A stretch of 64,000 bases of DNA. Origin: Paulownia fortunei. Taxonomy: Eukaryota > Streptophyta > Magnoliopsida > Lamiales > Paulowniaceae. The stretch lies in contig CM033116.1 in assembly GCA_019321725.1 (NCBI GenBank), positions 2,538,642-2,602,641 of the forward strand, given 5' to 3'. A model generated the notes under the pieces. It did no database searches. It was given only the letters and a program-made list of their open reading frames with translations, and was not told the DNA's origin. Of the stretch, positions 51,701 to 64,000 are shown piece by piece (positions within the stretch are counted from its first letter, which is position 1; each line of letters starts with the position of its first letter). Made by a program: the position numbers and the translations under genes.

Positions 51701-54700
51701 TTGACTTAACTCCTCCCTATCCCAGTACCCAACTCCAGAACTTGGGCTACTAATCCACACCTCCCCTTCTTTTTCAGATTTTTCATGCTCCTTGCTAGTT
51801 TCCAGATCAACAATTTTGATATGGACATCAGCATCATCATCTTGATTAATGTAGCCACAACACACCCTATCTTGCCAATCAACTAGTATCGCTTTACCTT
51901 CTCCATATGCGCTACATACATAGACACAGTTCTCTGCTAATCCATAACCAGGAGCCATAATCTCTTGAGAGAGTCCAAAAGGTTGAGTCAACTCAAGAAA
52001 CTTTTTCATGGTTGTTGCCCTGATTGGTTCAGCAGCAACCATGAGAAAAACCATGGAGGACAAATCAAATTTTTGTGCTTTGTTAGCCTCTAGTCTACGA
52101 ATAAGGAGTTCAAAGGCGAAATTGGGGCCAGCACTATGAGTAGCACGATATGTGCTTATAGTTTGCAGCCATAATAGGGGATTCCTAATAAATGTCAGTG
52201 GAGAAAACAAAATTGCAGACCCACCACTTACCAAACTAGTAAAAAGTCCACCAATGAGTCCCATGTCATGGTACTGAGGTAGCCAACTCACTAGCACTGT
52301 ATTTGATGTGCTCTTGTATCTTCTTCTCATCATCTTTACATTGTGAATAAGCCCACCATGAGTTATCATGACTCCTTTGGGGTCACCGGTTGAACCTGAT
52401 GTGAATTGGAGAAAACACAAATCATGTGCTGAAGGTTCATACTTCTCAGCAGTGTGACCAAGAGAGATGGAGATTTTGGATTTTTTCACCCAAGAGTCTG
52501 TATGCAACCATGGCAAATCAGGCCAACGAGGGGATAATTTGCTGTTTCCTTTAAGAGCTAACATGTTTCTGGCAGAAGCTGCCTTAACTGTTATGTGATA
52601 GCTAACTGTTGATAGAATGGCGACTGCATTGCATGCTTCGGCAATGTTAGAAACATGAAGAAGTGCTTGTCCACCTCTCTGCAATGGATCGGGAGGAATT
52701 GCAGGCACTGGTATGACACCAGCTCTCAAACACCCAAAGAAGGCATCAATGAAATCTAGACCTGGAATATAGACCAAGAGAACCCTATCACCGGTCTTAA
52801 TGGTCGGGTTATGACAAGTGAGAAGTTTTTCAGAGATTTCAGAAGCATTTGAGTGAAGTTCTTTATACGTTCTCTGGGCTACAACATGCCCCTTCTCATT
52901 GATCCATGTATACAACGTCCTGCTCTGGGTGACACTATGAGTTCCCCAATATCTCAAGTATGCATCAAGCGAGGAAAGATCTGGAAACTTGACTCCTGGT
53001 GATTCATCCAGTTGCCTGGAAAGTAAGCCTTCATAACTTGGTTTCAATGTCAATAATCTCTGCAGAAGCATACATTGCAATTATCTAAGTTAATAACGGT
53101 TCAAAATTGACCTTGTTAAATCAATGCCAAAACTATCCATGTTTTAATAAAATGTGTACGCATTTTCATTACCTTGACATATGGATAGCTTGGTTCAGGA
53201 TTATCATTAGAGAAATGCTTCCGGACAAGCTCCAAGGCATAGCTAGAGTTCCTCTCTGTCAGCTCAAATGCCATTAGGCCACCAACGAAGTAAGTATTGT
53301 GTTGACCCTGCAGTAGAAACTCCAGCTTATCATAGAACCCATCCTTCATATCTGTTTTTATGAAATAACAATACAGTCAGAACGGAGATGTGAATGAATG
53401 CCTCTGAACTTTCTTATTACTCGTAATATAGCATACCTTCACTGCTCACATGAGGAAAGTACTTGAATTTTCGTTGTAAAATCACTCTTTTGATTTCCCC
53501 TCCCATTCTTTTGGCTGCAGCTATGGCAAGCTCAGCAACTTTGGTTCCCTGAATATCAGCAGAGTTCCCATAAGACCAGAACAGGAAAACATCTGTATTT
53601 TCATAAAATCTCTGCATTGCAACAGGATTTCCTATAGCTGCAGGATCATCCATAAACTCATCAAAGTAATAAAAACCCTTTGGAATGTGCTCCAACCCCT
53701 TTATATTCAAGACAGTGGTATAGTAGTCAATAGTTTGCACTTTACTGAACAACTCCTTTTCCAGGTCACTTATGTCGATGCGGTCGCTCACAGAATCTGC
53801 ACAGAGAAAGCAATTTAATAATCTTGAGGAAACTACTAGAACTTTTTTGTATTATGATATCTAACTTACCTGTTGTGTTCAACGACGGTGATCTGTAAGT
53901 CTTCCCACTGTTAAATGGAAAAGCACCAGAGATAATAATTTTATCAAATTCTCTCCCTTGTACATCGCCATTCTCAGTTCTAAATTTAACTTTGATGCCA
54001 GATGAATCACGTCTAACTGATAGTACTTCTGTGTTGCAACAGACTTCTATAGGCAGCCTTTCACTCAGCTTCTTCCAGAGACTCATGTAACCTCCTTTGA
54101 ACCGCCGAATTTTTCCAGCCATTGATGTCCTGGTGAACTCATGAATGTAAGCGTATGGCATGTCTTGCACGTATCCATATCCTGATGCTGTGTATCCATA
54201 TATTACTGATTTAGGAACTGAGGGAAAGCCTTGATTTTTGAGATATTCAGGAGCCAAATCTGGAGCAATTTCACTCACAGCATGCACTCCAATTCGACCA
54301 GATGTTTTAGCCTTATCCTGCAGAAAGAGGACATAGAATCAGAAGTGGTTGAGTAGCTGAAATTTACAGGTATGTTTTATCTCATCATCTGCTGACCTGG
54401 AGTTTCAGTGTAAGAGAGATCATAGATACATAATCTTCTACCAACTTCATTTCACTGAGAGCTCCAGTTGAACTGTTAATGAGTGCAAATTTATGGGTGT
54501 CCATTTCCTCTGTTTCCACACCAACCTCTCTAGCCAAATGAAAAATAGAGGGAGCACTGTTTGCTGCAAGAACTTGACCTCCCAGATCATAGATCCTTCC
54601 TGTAAGAAGACACAAAAGGTGTTTGAATTTTATTTTCTTTTATTTTCACTGAGAAACTTTGACTTCCAAAATTTTCATTCACCAAATGCAAGACACACTG

Positions 54701-55187
54701 TACATGACTACGTTCCCATGCCATAATCCCCAAATATTATGCGATTACTCATGCATAGGCACTTAGTTTTTGCCAAATATTCCTTCTACATCTTCAATAT
54801 TTAAAACTACTCTGCGTTTTTCTAATACTAGTTCAAACTTGTTCAGTTGTCAACTATTCTAATTGTTTGTAACAACCCTCATGTTAAGTTTTTGCTTGTT
54901 AAGTTTATCTAAACATAAGATAATATATTCATGCAGCATATACCTTCAACTTCAACTGATTCGCACATGCCTCCAGGGGATTGATGTTTCTCAAACACTG
55001 TTACATCAGAGTAACCCAGTTTGCATAGAGCATAAGCAGCAGAGAGTCCACTCGGACCAGCTCCAACTACTGCAATCCTTGTTTGTGGAGGAAAGCAAGG
55101 GTGCAGCTTTGAGAATTGATCAACAATTGATACTCCATCCATGTTTTCCAGGCACTTTGCTCTGTAGGTAATTTTAAATTTAACCAT
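47021..55187 (-). CDS. Multidomain NRPS-like synthetase: FAD oxidase - acyl-AMP ligase - carrier - membrane/beta-helix - catalase-like
   Basis: Seven minus-strand exons: 54944-55187, 54397-54599, 53870-54317, 53437-53796, 53173-53351, 50117-53059 and 47021-49612. The phases close exactly to 2,322 residues. Domains: FAD amine-oxidase-like, 37-475 (VGAGPSG at 41-47, C-terminal NTYFVGGL); FAAL-type adenylation, about 480-1080 (TSGSTG near 698, SWLPQYHDMGLIGG, TGRIKDLIIVAGRN, catalytic Lys1074 in SGKIKR); carrier domain with phosphopantetheine Ser1162 (GVDSIGVV); TM helices and hexapeptide beta-helix repeats (about 1210-1720); catalase-fold domain (about 1755-2075) with His1763 and R2051-x3-Y2055; then two TM helices and a final hexapeptide module. 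The terminal half resembles the Pls/PosA NRPS terminal family. An in-frame TAA directly precedes Met1; Met16 (55142) is an alternative start. Probable role: activate an acyl or amino acid, hold it on the carrier and modify it at a membrane. Product unknown. Confidence 0.88.
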
Positions 55188-58100
55188 TTAGTTGAAGAGA
55201 AAGTAAAATGCATGTTTACAAAGACAAGCAGCAATCCTTTTCATCATCCTCATTCCAAGAATACTACCATTAGAAGAAAGCATGCAGATAGTTTCGTTGC
55301 ATTTTGCATGAAGGATTTCCAATGAAATTGTAAAAGACAAAAAGTTGTATTAAGAGTGTTACAGAAGCTAAGTAAATTTATCCCAGTCCAAATTATGGGA
55401 CAAAGGGAATGTTGAAGCCACAATCTGAGACAAAATTCATTAATATAAGAATCAACAATAGAGCAAGAAATTGCTTACATTTAACACGGCTACACGGTAG
55501 CAGATAGAAACAGATTAAGCAATGGTGTTTAATTCTTGTGGAAACTGCCACAACTGTGACTAAGTAGCTGGACAATGGTGCAATATCTTGCAAATTGATT
55601 TGAATTTGGTGGGGTCTTACTATCTGCAGAGTGGAGGGAGATACTTTGAGAAAGAGACGAGATACAATGAGTATTTTTACACTGCTCCCTCAATGTTCAA
55701 CACTAGGCTTGGGGAAAGGTACTTCAGCTCAACATGTTTATATAGCATAAGCATAATGCATACACAGAACTTGACAGAGAGACTGTGACGTGCCAATTCT
55801 CTAGTTCTGGCTAGCTTCTTTGACAAGGTCTCACAAAATGATTTTTTGGGGAAAAAATGGTGACACCCTTAGAAACATGAACAAGAAAATCAATAGCTAC
55901 AGCACTTGACTTGACCCAATCATAACTTCTAAAGCTTACGTGTGGACTAGGTAGCCAAGGAAACCTAATGAGTTACATTTTCTTCTTTGTTTTTCTAGAG
56001 TGATAAACCTCAGACAACATTATCTGATGCAGGACTAGGTCAGATTGTGTTACATGAAAAAGAAAATACGGGTTTTTCCTGGTATGTTTGTTTTTTATCG
56101 CTGTATGTCCAAAAGAAATCACTATTTTTCTAAGTAAACGGTGGCAGATTTGATCATTCAAGGCTTTCAGTATATGGATTAAGATCTCGGATCTTTGAGG
56201 GGGATATTCTTGAAAAACCAAACTGCATAATCAAACCCATAATCACTTTGGTTTGGCCGTCTCGATGGTGCTTAAGTTTTCATGTGTCCAGCTCCAAGCA
56301 ACAAACTTCATGGTGGCTGTCAAGCCTGAGAATGGCCTTACGCTCTTGTATTATGAGTAACTAGTCGATTCATTTAACTCTTGTGCAACAAAATAAGACA
56401 CTGTAGAGGCATATCCTTTCTTGGATGCAGCATCTTGATCAAAAACAGTTTAATAATCATAGATTAATTAGTCTTTGTGTTGGGAGCTTTGTTTGTTTTA
56501 CTTCTATGAGCTGTTAAAATACTTTTTATCTCCTGCTAAAACAAATCACTTCTTGTCCCATTCTCTTCTTTCATTCCCCTTCCCATGTAATTCTTTGAAT
56601 AAATTGGATATGATACGTGACAAATGTATATTTAGAAAAATATTTTATGTAATTGATACGTTGGAATATGAAATAAAAAACTAACTTAAAAGTAAAGATC
56701 CAAATTGGCATGAAATTCGAGGATCCGGATCTATTGTTACTATGTTGTAATTATTGTCACGAAACTTGAAACCCGATACTTTGTAAGAATAAACCCTCCA
56801 ACCATTGTTATCAATCATTATTTCAATTAAATAATCATATATCCTACTATATATCCACTATTTACAACAAACAAACGACGTGTATAATTAAAAATATTTT
56901 TTAAAATATATTATTTTTTAATATAATATTCAAATATATTATTACATTGGTCAATTTTACAACCCAAAATGCATTACCATTAGATACTTTTTCCAAAAAT
57001 ACTAGTCAAATTTTTTCAAAAAGCATAACACTAGGGTAACGTATTAAAAAACCCTACATAGTCATTGAGTCTTCCACCCAACAAACCGCGTCAATAGAGA
57101 AGAACTTGACCCAAGAATGTTTGGTCAAGTTAAGATTTGAGAACAATTTTATAAGTTATTGAATGCAGGTCAACCCAGAACTCTTTCAGGATAAGTCTTA
57201 TTTCTTGGTCCTTCTAGAAATATTCAGAATTTTAAAAAATAAAATAAAATACTCCACAATCAGAAAAAAAAAACAAACAAAAATAATAATAATAAAAGAA
57301 AATTAGCATATAATTAGTTAATAATTAGTGAGTCATTAATTGGATATAATATATATATATATATATATATATACTCAAAGATCAGAAAAAAGCAATAACT
57401 AAGGAGGAGTATTATTAATTAAGTAGAAAGGTAGGTCATCATTTGGCTTAAGTCTCACTCTATTGCTTGAACACCTCATTAATTTCAAAATCTTTGATTT
57501 TTATTTATTTGTTGGACTCAATTGAATTGACACATAGAAATTGTAAGCTGAAATCAGGTTTTTTTTTTTTATAGACCTCATCAATAAATATATATTAAAT
57601 ACATTCTAGGTAGTCATAGGTGACAATAATTTATGTATATTTAATATTTTATAATAACTATAGCATCTTTGATTAATTGACTAAGCACGTTTTACTAAAG
57701 TATTTTCACGTGAACTTGATCAATTTCAATTTGACAAATTTAACATGCGTAGTCGACTTGCCATCGTTATGCTAATATATTTATAATTTATTCAATACAT
57801 TTATTAATTATTATTTACTATGTTAAATAATAAAAAATAACAATACACGTATCAGTTTGGAATTTGAATCCAAAATATCATACTTCGTAAAGTATTTAGA
57901 TCTTTTGCCTTGACCTTATCAATTATATTTTGTTAATTGTTCTTTATGAGACAAAGTAAAATGGCTCAAAATATTATTGGTCATGAGTTTAATTTAATTT
58001 CATCTTCACTTGCGTATCTCGTTTATTTTTATTTAGTTTTCAAATATTTTGAAAAAGAAATATCATGATTTTCCAACTCTTATCCAAAGTAACTAAAACC

Positions 58101-60662
58101 CATGACTTTAAAGTTGTAAATTCAAAGTATTTATCAATAATTATTTTGAGATGGAACTTAAAATATAGATTAAGTAATATTTGCTTAAAATGAATCCAAA
58201 ATATGGAAACTTCAGTTTCCCCTGGGCCATTTTTTTAATTCTTTATTTTTAGAGTTATTTTATATATTCTTCACTTCTTTTTTTTTAATAAAAAAAATAT
58301 TTGAATGTGGTTGAACCTTTGTGCTCTCTTGACACAAATGCAACACTCAAACACTAGGCCAAATTTGAATTTGTTCAATAATGTTTAACGCAAATAAATA
58401 AACGTTCAGCCCGCTAGGCCCAGCACAGGTCCGGGACCGTGTCTACGCCACTGGTCCGATCTGGGCTTAAGTACCTTAAAGATTTTTTAGCCCAGACCCG
58501 ACCCACTTCAGAATGGGCCTGTGCTGAATTGGCCTGCTACAAATTACGGACTTATACAGGCTTGGACTGATTCAGTCCGAACCGGCTCAGTTGACATCTT
58601 TAATACCGATCGAATTTTTAAATATAGTTGTGGCCTAATCATTAGCCCCGTTTAAATTACTCGATTAGTCGCACATTTATGTTGTAATAATTGATGATAA
58701 AATCTCCTAATAAAAAATGCCTTCAATAGACCAAAACCCTCATTTTACCATTGTCGAAGAATGAGTCTCAAAACCAGATAAATATACACTGACCAAAAGA
58801 AAGGCACAAATAAAAATGTAATAGCAAAACATACTAACCTTGAAGACCAAAGTATACTTCTGAGGAATATCAGCTTACAGAAGCTGCAGAAGCTCCTTTG
58901 AAGTGGGAAGCTTTGATAAATTTGTTTAAGTACATGTGCATGAAACAAATCTCCAACTCCCTTTGAATGAAAAAGTTGAGAATTAACAAAGATTAAATAG
59001 CAGATCCAAGCTTACAGATGCCAGAATAAGAGAATTTTCAGCAGACAGGTGGGCATGTATCTGCCAAATGTATGTGTGCATGCAAGAATTGAATGATGTT
59101 ACATACGTTACAGCCCTGGAAAATCAATACTTTTAGTCCTTCATAAACAAATCTTATTGAGCAATAAATGCGTGCTGATGGAACCATGAACATTTATTAC
59201 ACTAATACAATTCTTTTCTGACAGGGGAAATCTACTTGTTGGGATGATGGGATCAGAGATACTCCACAGTTTCAGTGATTCTGGGAGTTGGTTTTGGGGA
59301 TGTTTAAGGTTTTCCATTTCTTGCAGGGTATTGGTGGAACTAACTTACTGTTAAGAAGACATGTTTTGTAATTACTTATATTAGAGGCTGATATTTCCAC
59401 AAGTACTTGGATTTGTTTTTTTCCTGCTTTGCAGATTATCTTGTAATCCAGGCAGTGTCTCCCTCAAGTTCTGCTCTCTGATCTCTCTCTCACTCATTGT
59501 ATAAGTTAGGTTTAACTCTTTCTCATTCTATACTTAGCTTTAAATTTTAATGAATATGTAGAAGTTTATGTCTAACTACACCCAAGCACAAGTTAAAGAC
59601 GAAGAAAGAAATATTCAGTATTTACCTATGGACGAATATATTATAAATTTTAGTTAAAAGTTACGGAGAAACAACCAACCTGAAAATATAAAAATAGATA
59701 ATATACGATTTATAGTATTATATATAAAATATGAATGTAAAATAATTACTTCAGAACAAAAAATACAATTTATTTTAATATTATATTTGTATGTATTATG
59801 ATTGCACTTATTTTTAAATTATGCAAAATTTATTTTATACGTATTACTATGTTATTTAATTTATAAGTATGACAACAAATAGAGATAATTATTTAATAAT
59901 AATCAATCTTTTTATACATTATTAGAATTTTAATTTTTAATTGTATGGTATTAAATTAATCCTTAAAAATAATTTTTAAATTTTTAACAACTATCTATAA
60001 ATATTTATTAAGATGTATTATTACTTGTCAAATATAATATAAAATATATATAATACGTGTATTATATTTTTCCTTACAAGTATGAATATGATTTGTTAGG
60101 TTCAAAATATGTATTGAAAATTATAATATTTTTTAATTATTCGTACATATTATATATGTATACAGTTAACTAACAAGTAACTAATTTTATTTTTAAAAAA
60201 AAAAAGAGACTTGTAATGAAGTTAAAAAAACAGGACCAAAGTGAAAATTATCCAAATTATCCAATTTATTTAACGTGATGATTTACACATACAGATAGTC
60301 CTCCTTTCTCCTACCTGTCGGTCATTACAAGTTTACACGGCATTAATATTTAAAGTTACTATGTTTCACTTTCAAGTTTTTAATAAGAAGAAAACTTGGC
60401 CACGATCATGATGGCAAGTCAAAACATTAAATTAGAATCACCACCCAAATCAATGAAGATTTCTCCAATGAAAATGATTTAATCACCATCATTATCAACA
60501 ACGACAATTGCCAGCGAAGGAGAAAAACTGAGACTGGACCACTGAAAACTCAAAGCTAGCACTGTATTGTATGATGGTTTCCTCCTCTACACTCACAAAA
60601 CTTAGTTAATTGAATCATAACATAAGTTGTAACAGAAAGATCATATTTTACTCAGATTTTCA
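55188..60662. other. Gene-poor intergenic region (synthetase promoter on the left)
   Basis: The first ~600 bases should hold the synthetase promoter and 5' UTR. The rest is mostly AT-rich with an (AT)n run at about 57345-57372, a GC-richer repeat at 58404-58612, and a moderately balanced stretch at 58740-59560 with no domain-bearing ORF. The final few hundred bases hold the promoter of the oxidoreductase gene. Confidence 0.5.
58404..58612. repeat. GC-richer dispersed-repeat-like segment
   Basis: A block of about 210 bp, rich in ggcccag, gacccgaccc and ccgaacc motifs, is sharply different from its AT-rich flanks. Similar 'gggcccgacccg' segments are common dispersed repeats in plant genomes. 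No terminal repeats or coding capacity seen. Confidence 0.35.
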
Positions 60663-63243
60663 ATGGAGCCACCCCAGATAGCCATACTTGGAGCCGGCAT
60701 CTTTGTCAAAACCGAATATATTCCAAGATTGGCTGAAATTTCTGATCTTTTCATTCTCAAAGCCATCTGGAGCCGCACTGAGGTAGAAATATCCATCCAT
60801 TTTCTTCTTTATATGTTTTGTTGGATTTTCTTGAAAGAACATCTAAGTGTGGAAAAGAATTAGAGGGGTTTTCACTCAAATTCATGCGTTTTCCTAGGAG
60901 TTCACTTTCGGTATCTGGGTTTTCTTCTATGTGAATTTGGCGTGACTTATATAAAATGTTAGATGGGTGCAAATGATGCTGTTTCCCCTGTTTTGCAAAA
61001 TTGAACATTGGTTTTTTGGATATTTTATTTTAAGGTTCCTGTAATTTTTGGAAAATTTGAACATGGGTTGTAATTTATAGGAGTCGGCCAGGGGAGCAGT
61101 TGATATTGCTAAGAAGTTCTTTCCAGAGGTGGAATGCAAATGGGGTGATGCTGGTCTTGATGAGATTATTCAAGATGCTTCCATCGTTGCTGTACTTGTG
61201 GTTCTTGCTGCCCAATTTCAGGCATCTCTCTTTTCTCTCTGCATGTCTGCATTTGTATGCTCTGCTGTTATTATGTGAGGCTCTGCTCCCCAACTTCTCG
61301 TTGCCCTTACTATGGATGAGAGAGGAAACGTATCTGAGTAAAAAAAATTTAATCAATTTTTGGTTTCAAGAAATAAAGGGCAACCCAAATTCTCTTAGTT
61401 TTTAGCCCCAAATCATTAAAAAGAAAAAAAGAAAAAGAAAAAGAAAAAGAAAAATGGTACCACTTCATTACATTTTAATGTCATGCTAAAAAACTGATAT
61501 TACATGGACTGCTGATCATGCAAATTTATAAAGTAATATATCTAGAAAGACAGTGGTAGCCAATGAACTTATCCAAACTTTCAATCGCTTCTACAAGACT
61601 ATATATTTATACTCGTTGCATTATTTTCATTCTTCTACTGCAGAGATTACAAAACTGTAATGATTTGAAATTGTTGATATTCACTTCAATTTTGCCACAT
61701 TATCATTCAGTAGTGAATTATTTCTTGCAGGTGGATTTGTCATTAAGGCTGCTGAAGGGTGGAAAGCATGTTCTTCAGGGTAATTGAGCGTAACATAATA
61801 AAAAGAAAAACATTATTTCAGTATAGTTGAAACTTCCGTAAGAGTTTACACTGACATGGCACACTTGCAGTAGCAGAAACCTGACACTCTTATCTGCTGT
61901 GGAAATTATGTTTTGTGAATGCCATATTCATTACCTTATAGAATTGAAGTTCTCGTTGTTCACGTGTGATAAACTAACAGTTTCTATGTTTGTGCATGTG
62001 TGTTACACATTGCTTGGATTATGAAGAGAAACCAGCAGCAGCTTGTAAGTATGATAAAATTATATTTATGTATATTTCTAAACTTTCATGCAAGAGAATA
62101 TCTGGAGCCATTATTCTTCTACTCTTCTACTTTGTATATTTTTCCATATTAAAAAATGTGAGTTTTGATCTAAAATGTGCTTATTTAGACTGCATTAGAG
62201 GATACCAGTACGGAAAAGGCTGAGTCTAGCTGTTTAGAGGTCAACCTGTTGAAGTTTACTACATGTCTGTTCACTGGGAATGAGCCCTGAACTTGCTTGG
62301 TCCATGACACCCTTGAGAAAAGTCTTTGCACTTAGAAGTTGTGGTTACTTAACTGAGATGGGAAAACTTCCTTCAAAATAATAGTGAAAATAGAACCTTA
62401 GATGAAAATTAATTTACGCTTGTGCAATCGTTATGGTGACTTGATGTATGAACTTCTCTCAAGTTTTTATCTATCAACTTAAAATAGTCTCTTTTATACT
62501 CATCTTAGCTTAGAGTCCTTGTAGCTGATAGATCTCCTAATTTTAAAAGTCAGAACACTGCAGCATAAAAATCTACTAAGTTGCAAAAGCGCATAAAATA
62601 CACCTTCTACTCATGCTAATATAGACATGGAATTTTTTTAGTGGAGAATCATTTAGTAATGGATTACCTGTCTCATTTTTTCAGCCATTACTGAGGTGGA
62701 AACTGCATTGTCATGCTATGATTCTCTTAGCACCACTTTGCCTTGTCGACCAATTTGGGCAGTTGCTGAAAATTACCGTTTTGAACCTGCTTTTGTGGAG
62801 GTACAGAATAATTCTGCTCTGGGTTATTAGATTACTTGATCAATATGATGGCCTGTTATATAGATTGTTGTCCACCGACAGGGAACAAAACTCATGGCTG
62901 ATATCGGAGATATGGTAAATTTTCAAATTATTGTGGAAGTTCCAATGAATAGCTCAAGTCCTTACTTCTCAAGTTCTTGGAGACACAACTTTACTGTGAG
63001 TACAATTTCCAAAAATTTGATCCCTTTCTGCTCATTTTCAGAAAACCTACAAGAAATTTAGTGAAGTATTTGTATACTGAAAATATAGCATGCCGGTGTC
63101 ACTGATTATTGGTGATTACCATTTTTGTGCTGTTTATGTTAAACGAACCTGCAATCTTCAAGTCTGGTGCTGAAACTTTGCTGTTTTGGTAGGGGGGATA
63201 CATTCTAGACATGGGAGTACATTTTGTTGCAGCATTGAGGATG
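60663..63243 (+). CDS. Gfo/Idh/MocA family NAD(P)-binding oxidoreductase (partial, 5' part)
   Basis: Seven exons visible: 60663-60782, 61081-61221, 61731-61779, 62027-62044 (18 bp), 62685-62800, 62882-62995 and 63193-63243. They are in phase and encode 203 residues before the gene runs past the window. The N-terminus has a Rossmann dinucleotide loop, AILGAGIF. It is followed by KAIWSRTE, GLDEIIQDASIVAVLVV, the catalytic-domain motif KHVLQEKPAAA (the EKP motif), WAVAENYRFEPAFVE and GGYILDMGVHFVAALRM. This matches plant proteins such as At4g17370. The sugar or other substrate is unknown; cytosolic location is likely as no targeting peptide is seen. Intron 2 appears to use a GC donor (CAG then GCATCT), and exon 4 is a micro-exon. 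Confidence 0.88.
61417..61454. repeat. A-rich (AAAAAG)n simple repeat in intron 2
   Basis: Tandem aaaaag/aaaaaag units within the intron of the oxidoreductase gene. Confidence 0.75.
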
Positions 63244-64000
63244 GTGAGCTAGTCTTTTTCTGTATTCTTTACTGTTGAATATTTTGGCCGTTGCGTCTTC
63301 TAAGACATAGTGCTTCTAGGAGTGGACTGTTAACAATGCAAATTAAGTCCATTAACCTAGCATAATACTGATAATAATTAATTTCTAAAAAAAAAGCTAC
63401 TTGAACTTTGTTCCTTTTCTACTTATAAATTGATATCACATTTAAAATGATATAGAAGACAGTCTTCCTGATTTGGTTGCCTCATGGGATGCTGCTGTCT
63501 ATTTTATGAATGGCTCATTTAGGCTCAATTTTTTTCATTCAGTGGTAAATGACCCAAATTGAATGTCGAAATAGCAATTGTTTTGTAAACCTTTTTGTCT
63601 TACTATGCCTGTGATAAGGCACTGATTTTGTCCATGCATGTATTATTGATTGTTGTCTCTGAAAATTTTATAGATCTGTTTTCTATTTGCCAGTGCACTG
63701 TAATATGTCTGTCAGCTTATAGTTCAAAGAGAAGCATCATGTGACATCGATACTCATTTTCTTGTCGGCAGTGATTTTTCAATCTGATACGTTTAGGGGT
63801 TTGTAGAAACTTATTTATTAGCGCCCATATCTTCCTAGAACTGGAGAATGGATTCAAACTCCTGCCTCTCCACCTTCTAGATCAAAAATCATTTTTCCCT
63901 GAAACCTCCAATATTTATTCACTTCAAAGTAGCGCAGAATCTGTGAAGAATGCAATGCTGGTGAAATAATCCATCTTTCATGAATAAAGTTCTAATATAC
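63244..64000 (+). other. Intron of the oxidoreductase gene at the window edge
   Basis: After the donor at 63244 no segment resembles the expected next exon of the family, so this is read as intron continuing beyond the window. Confidence 0.55.

Noticed and set aside
47021..53080. Reading the two giant ORFs as two separate genes
   Set aside because: The intron 49613-50116 has good GT-AG signals, both sides are phase 0, and the domain order is continuous. The same holds for the upstream small exons.

Overview
This window is nuclear DNA from a flowering plant, most likely a eudicot. The evidence is AT-rich intergenic DNA, genes with many short GT-AG introns, and plant-type protein families (NPF transporter, G-type lectin receptor kinase, plant SELO with a Cys-Ser-Ser end, LIP2 octanoyltransferase, KHZ-type CCCH/KH protein). 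I cannot name the species. Gene models were built by hand: exons were joined where splice sites, reading phase and family resemblance agreed. Coordinates run from start codon to stop codon unless stated.

Layout. 0.7-5.0 kb (-): KHZ-like CCCH/KH RNA-binding protein, 3 exons. 7.3-10.0 kb (-): NPF7-clade nitrate/peptide-family transporter, 5 coding exons, with a probable upstream 5' UTR exon near 11.2 kb carrying a uORF. 10-16 kb: AT-rich intergenic DNA with MITE-like repeats. 16.4-19.0 kb (-): NSE4, the kleisin of the SMC5/6 complex. 21.0-21.9 kb (+): a truncated BRD8-like SANT gene or pseudogene. 23.0-28.0 kb (+): SELO protein AMPylase, 8 exons. 30.8-31.5 kb (+): LIP2, with an LTR-like insertion upstream. 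33.1 kb (+): small secreted peptide precursor. 35.9-36.5 kb: solo-LTR-like element. 37.7-40.1 kb (+): intronless lectin receptor kinase. 43.4 kb (+): small AT-hook protein. 45.0-46.2 kb (+): decayed 5' fragment of a TOP6B (topoisomerase VI subunit B) gene. 47.0-55.2 kb (-): a 7-exon gene for a roughly 2,320-residue multidomain synthetase. 55.2-60.6 kb: gene-poor. 60.7 kb to the end (+): 5' part of a Gfo/Idh/MocA-family oxidoreductase that runs off the window.

The standout is the 47-55 kb gene. It joins an FAD amine-oxidase-like module, a fatty-acyl-AMP-ligase-like adenylation module, a carrier domain with its phosphopantetheine serine, membrane segments with left-handed beta-helix hexapeptide modules (NRPS 'Pls/PosA'-type terminal region), and an embedded catalase-fold domain that keeps the proximal heme motif R-x3-Y. 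The first module is spread over five small exons, while everything from the adenylation domain onward lies in two very large exons. I know of no assigned function for a plant member of this architecture. It is the best candidate for an undescribed system here: a single-chain activating, carrying and redox enzyme anchored in a membrane. The other genes are housekeeping or regulatory and do not obviously work together.
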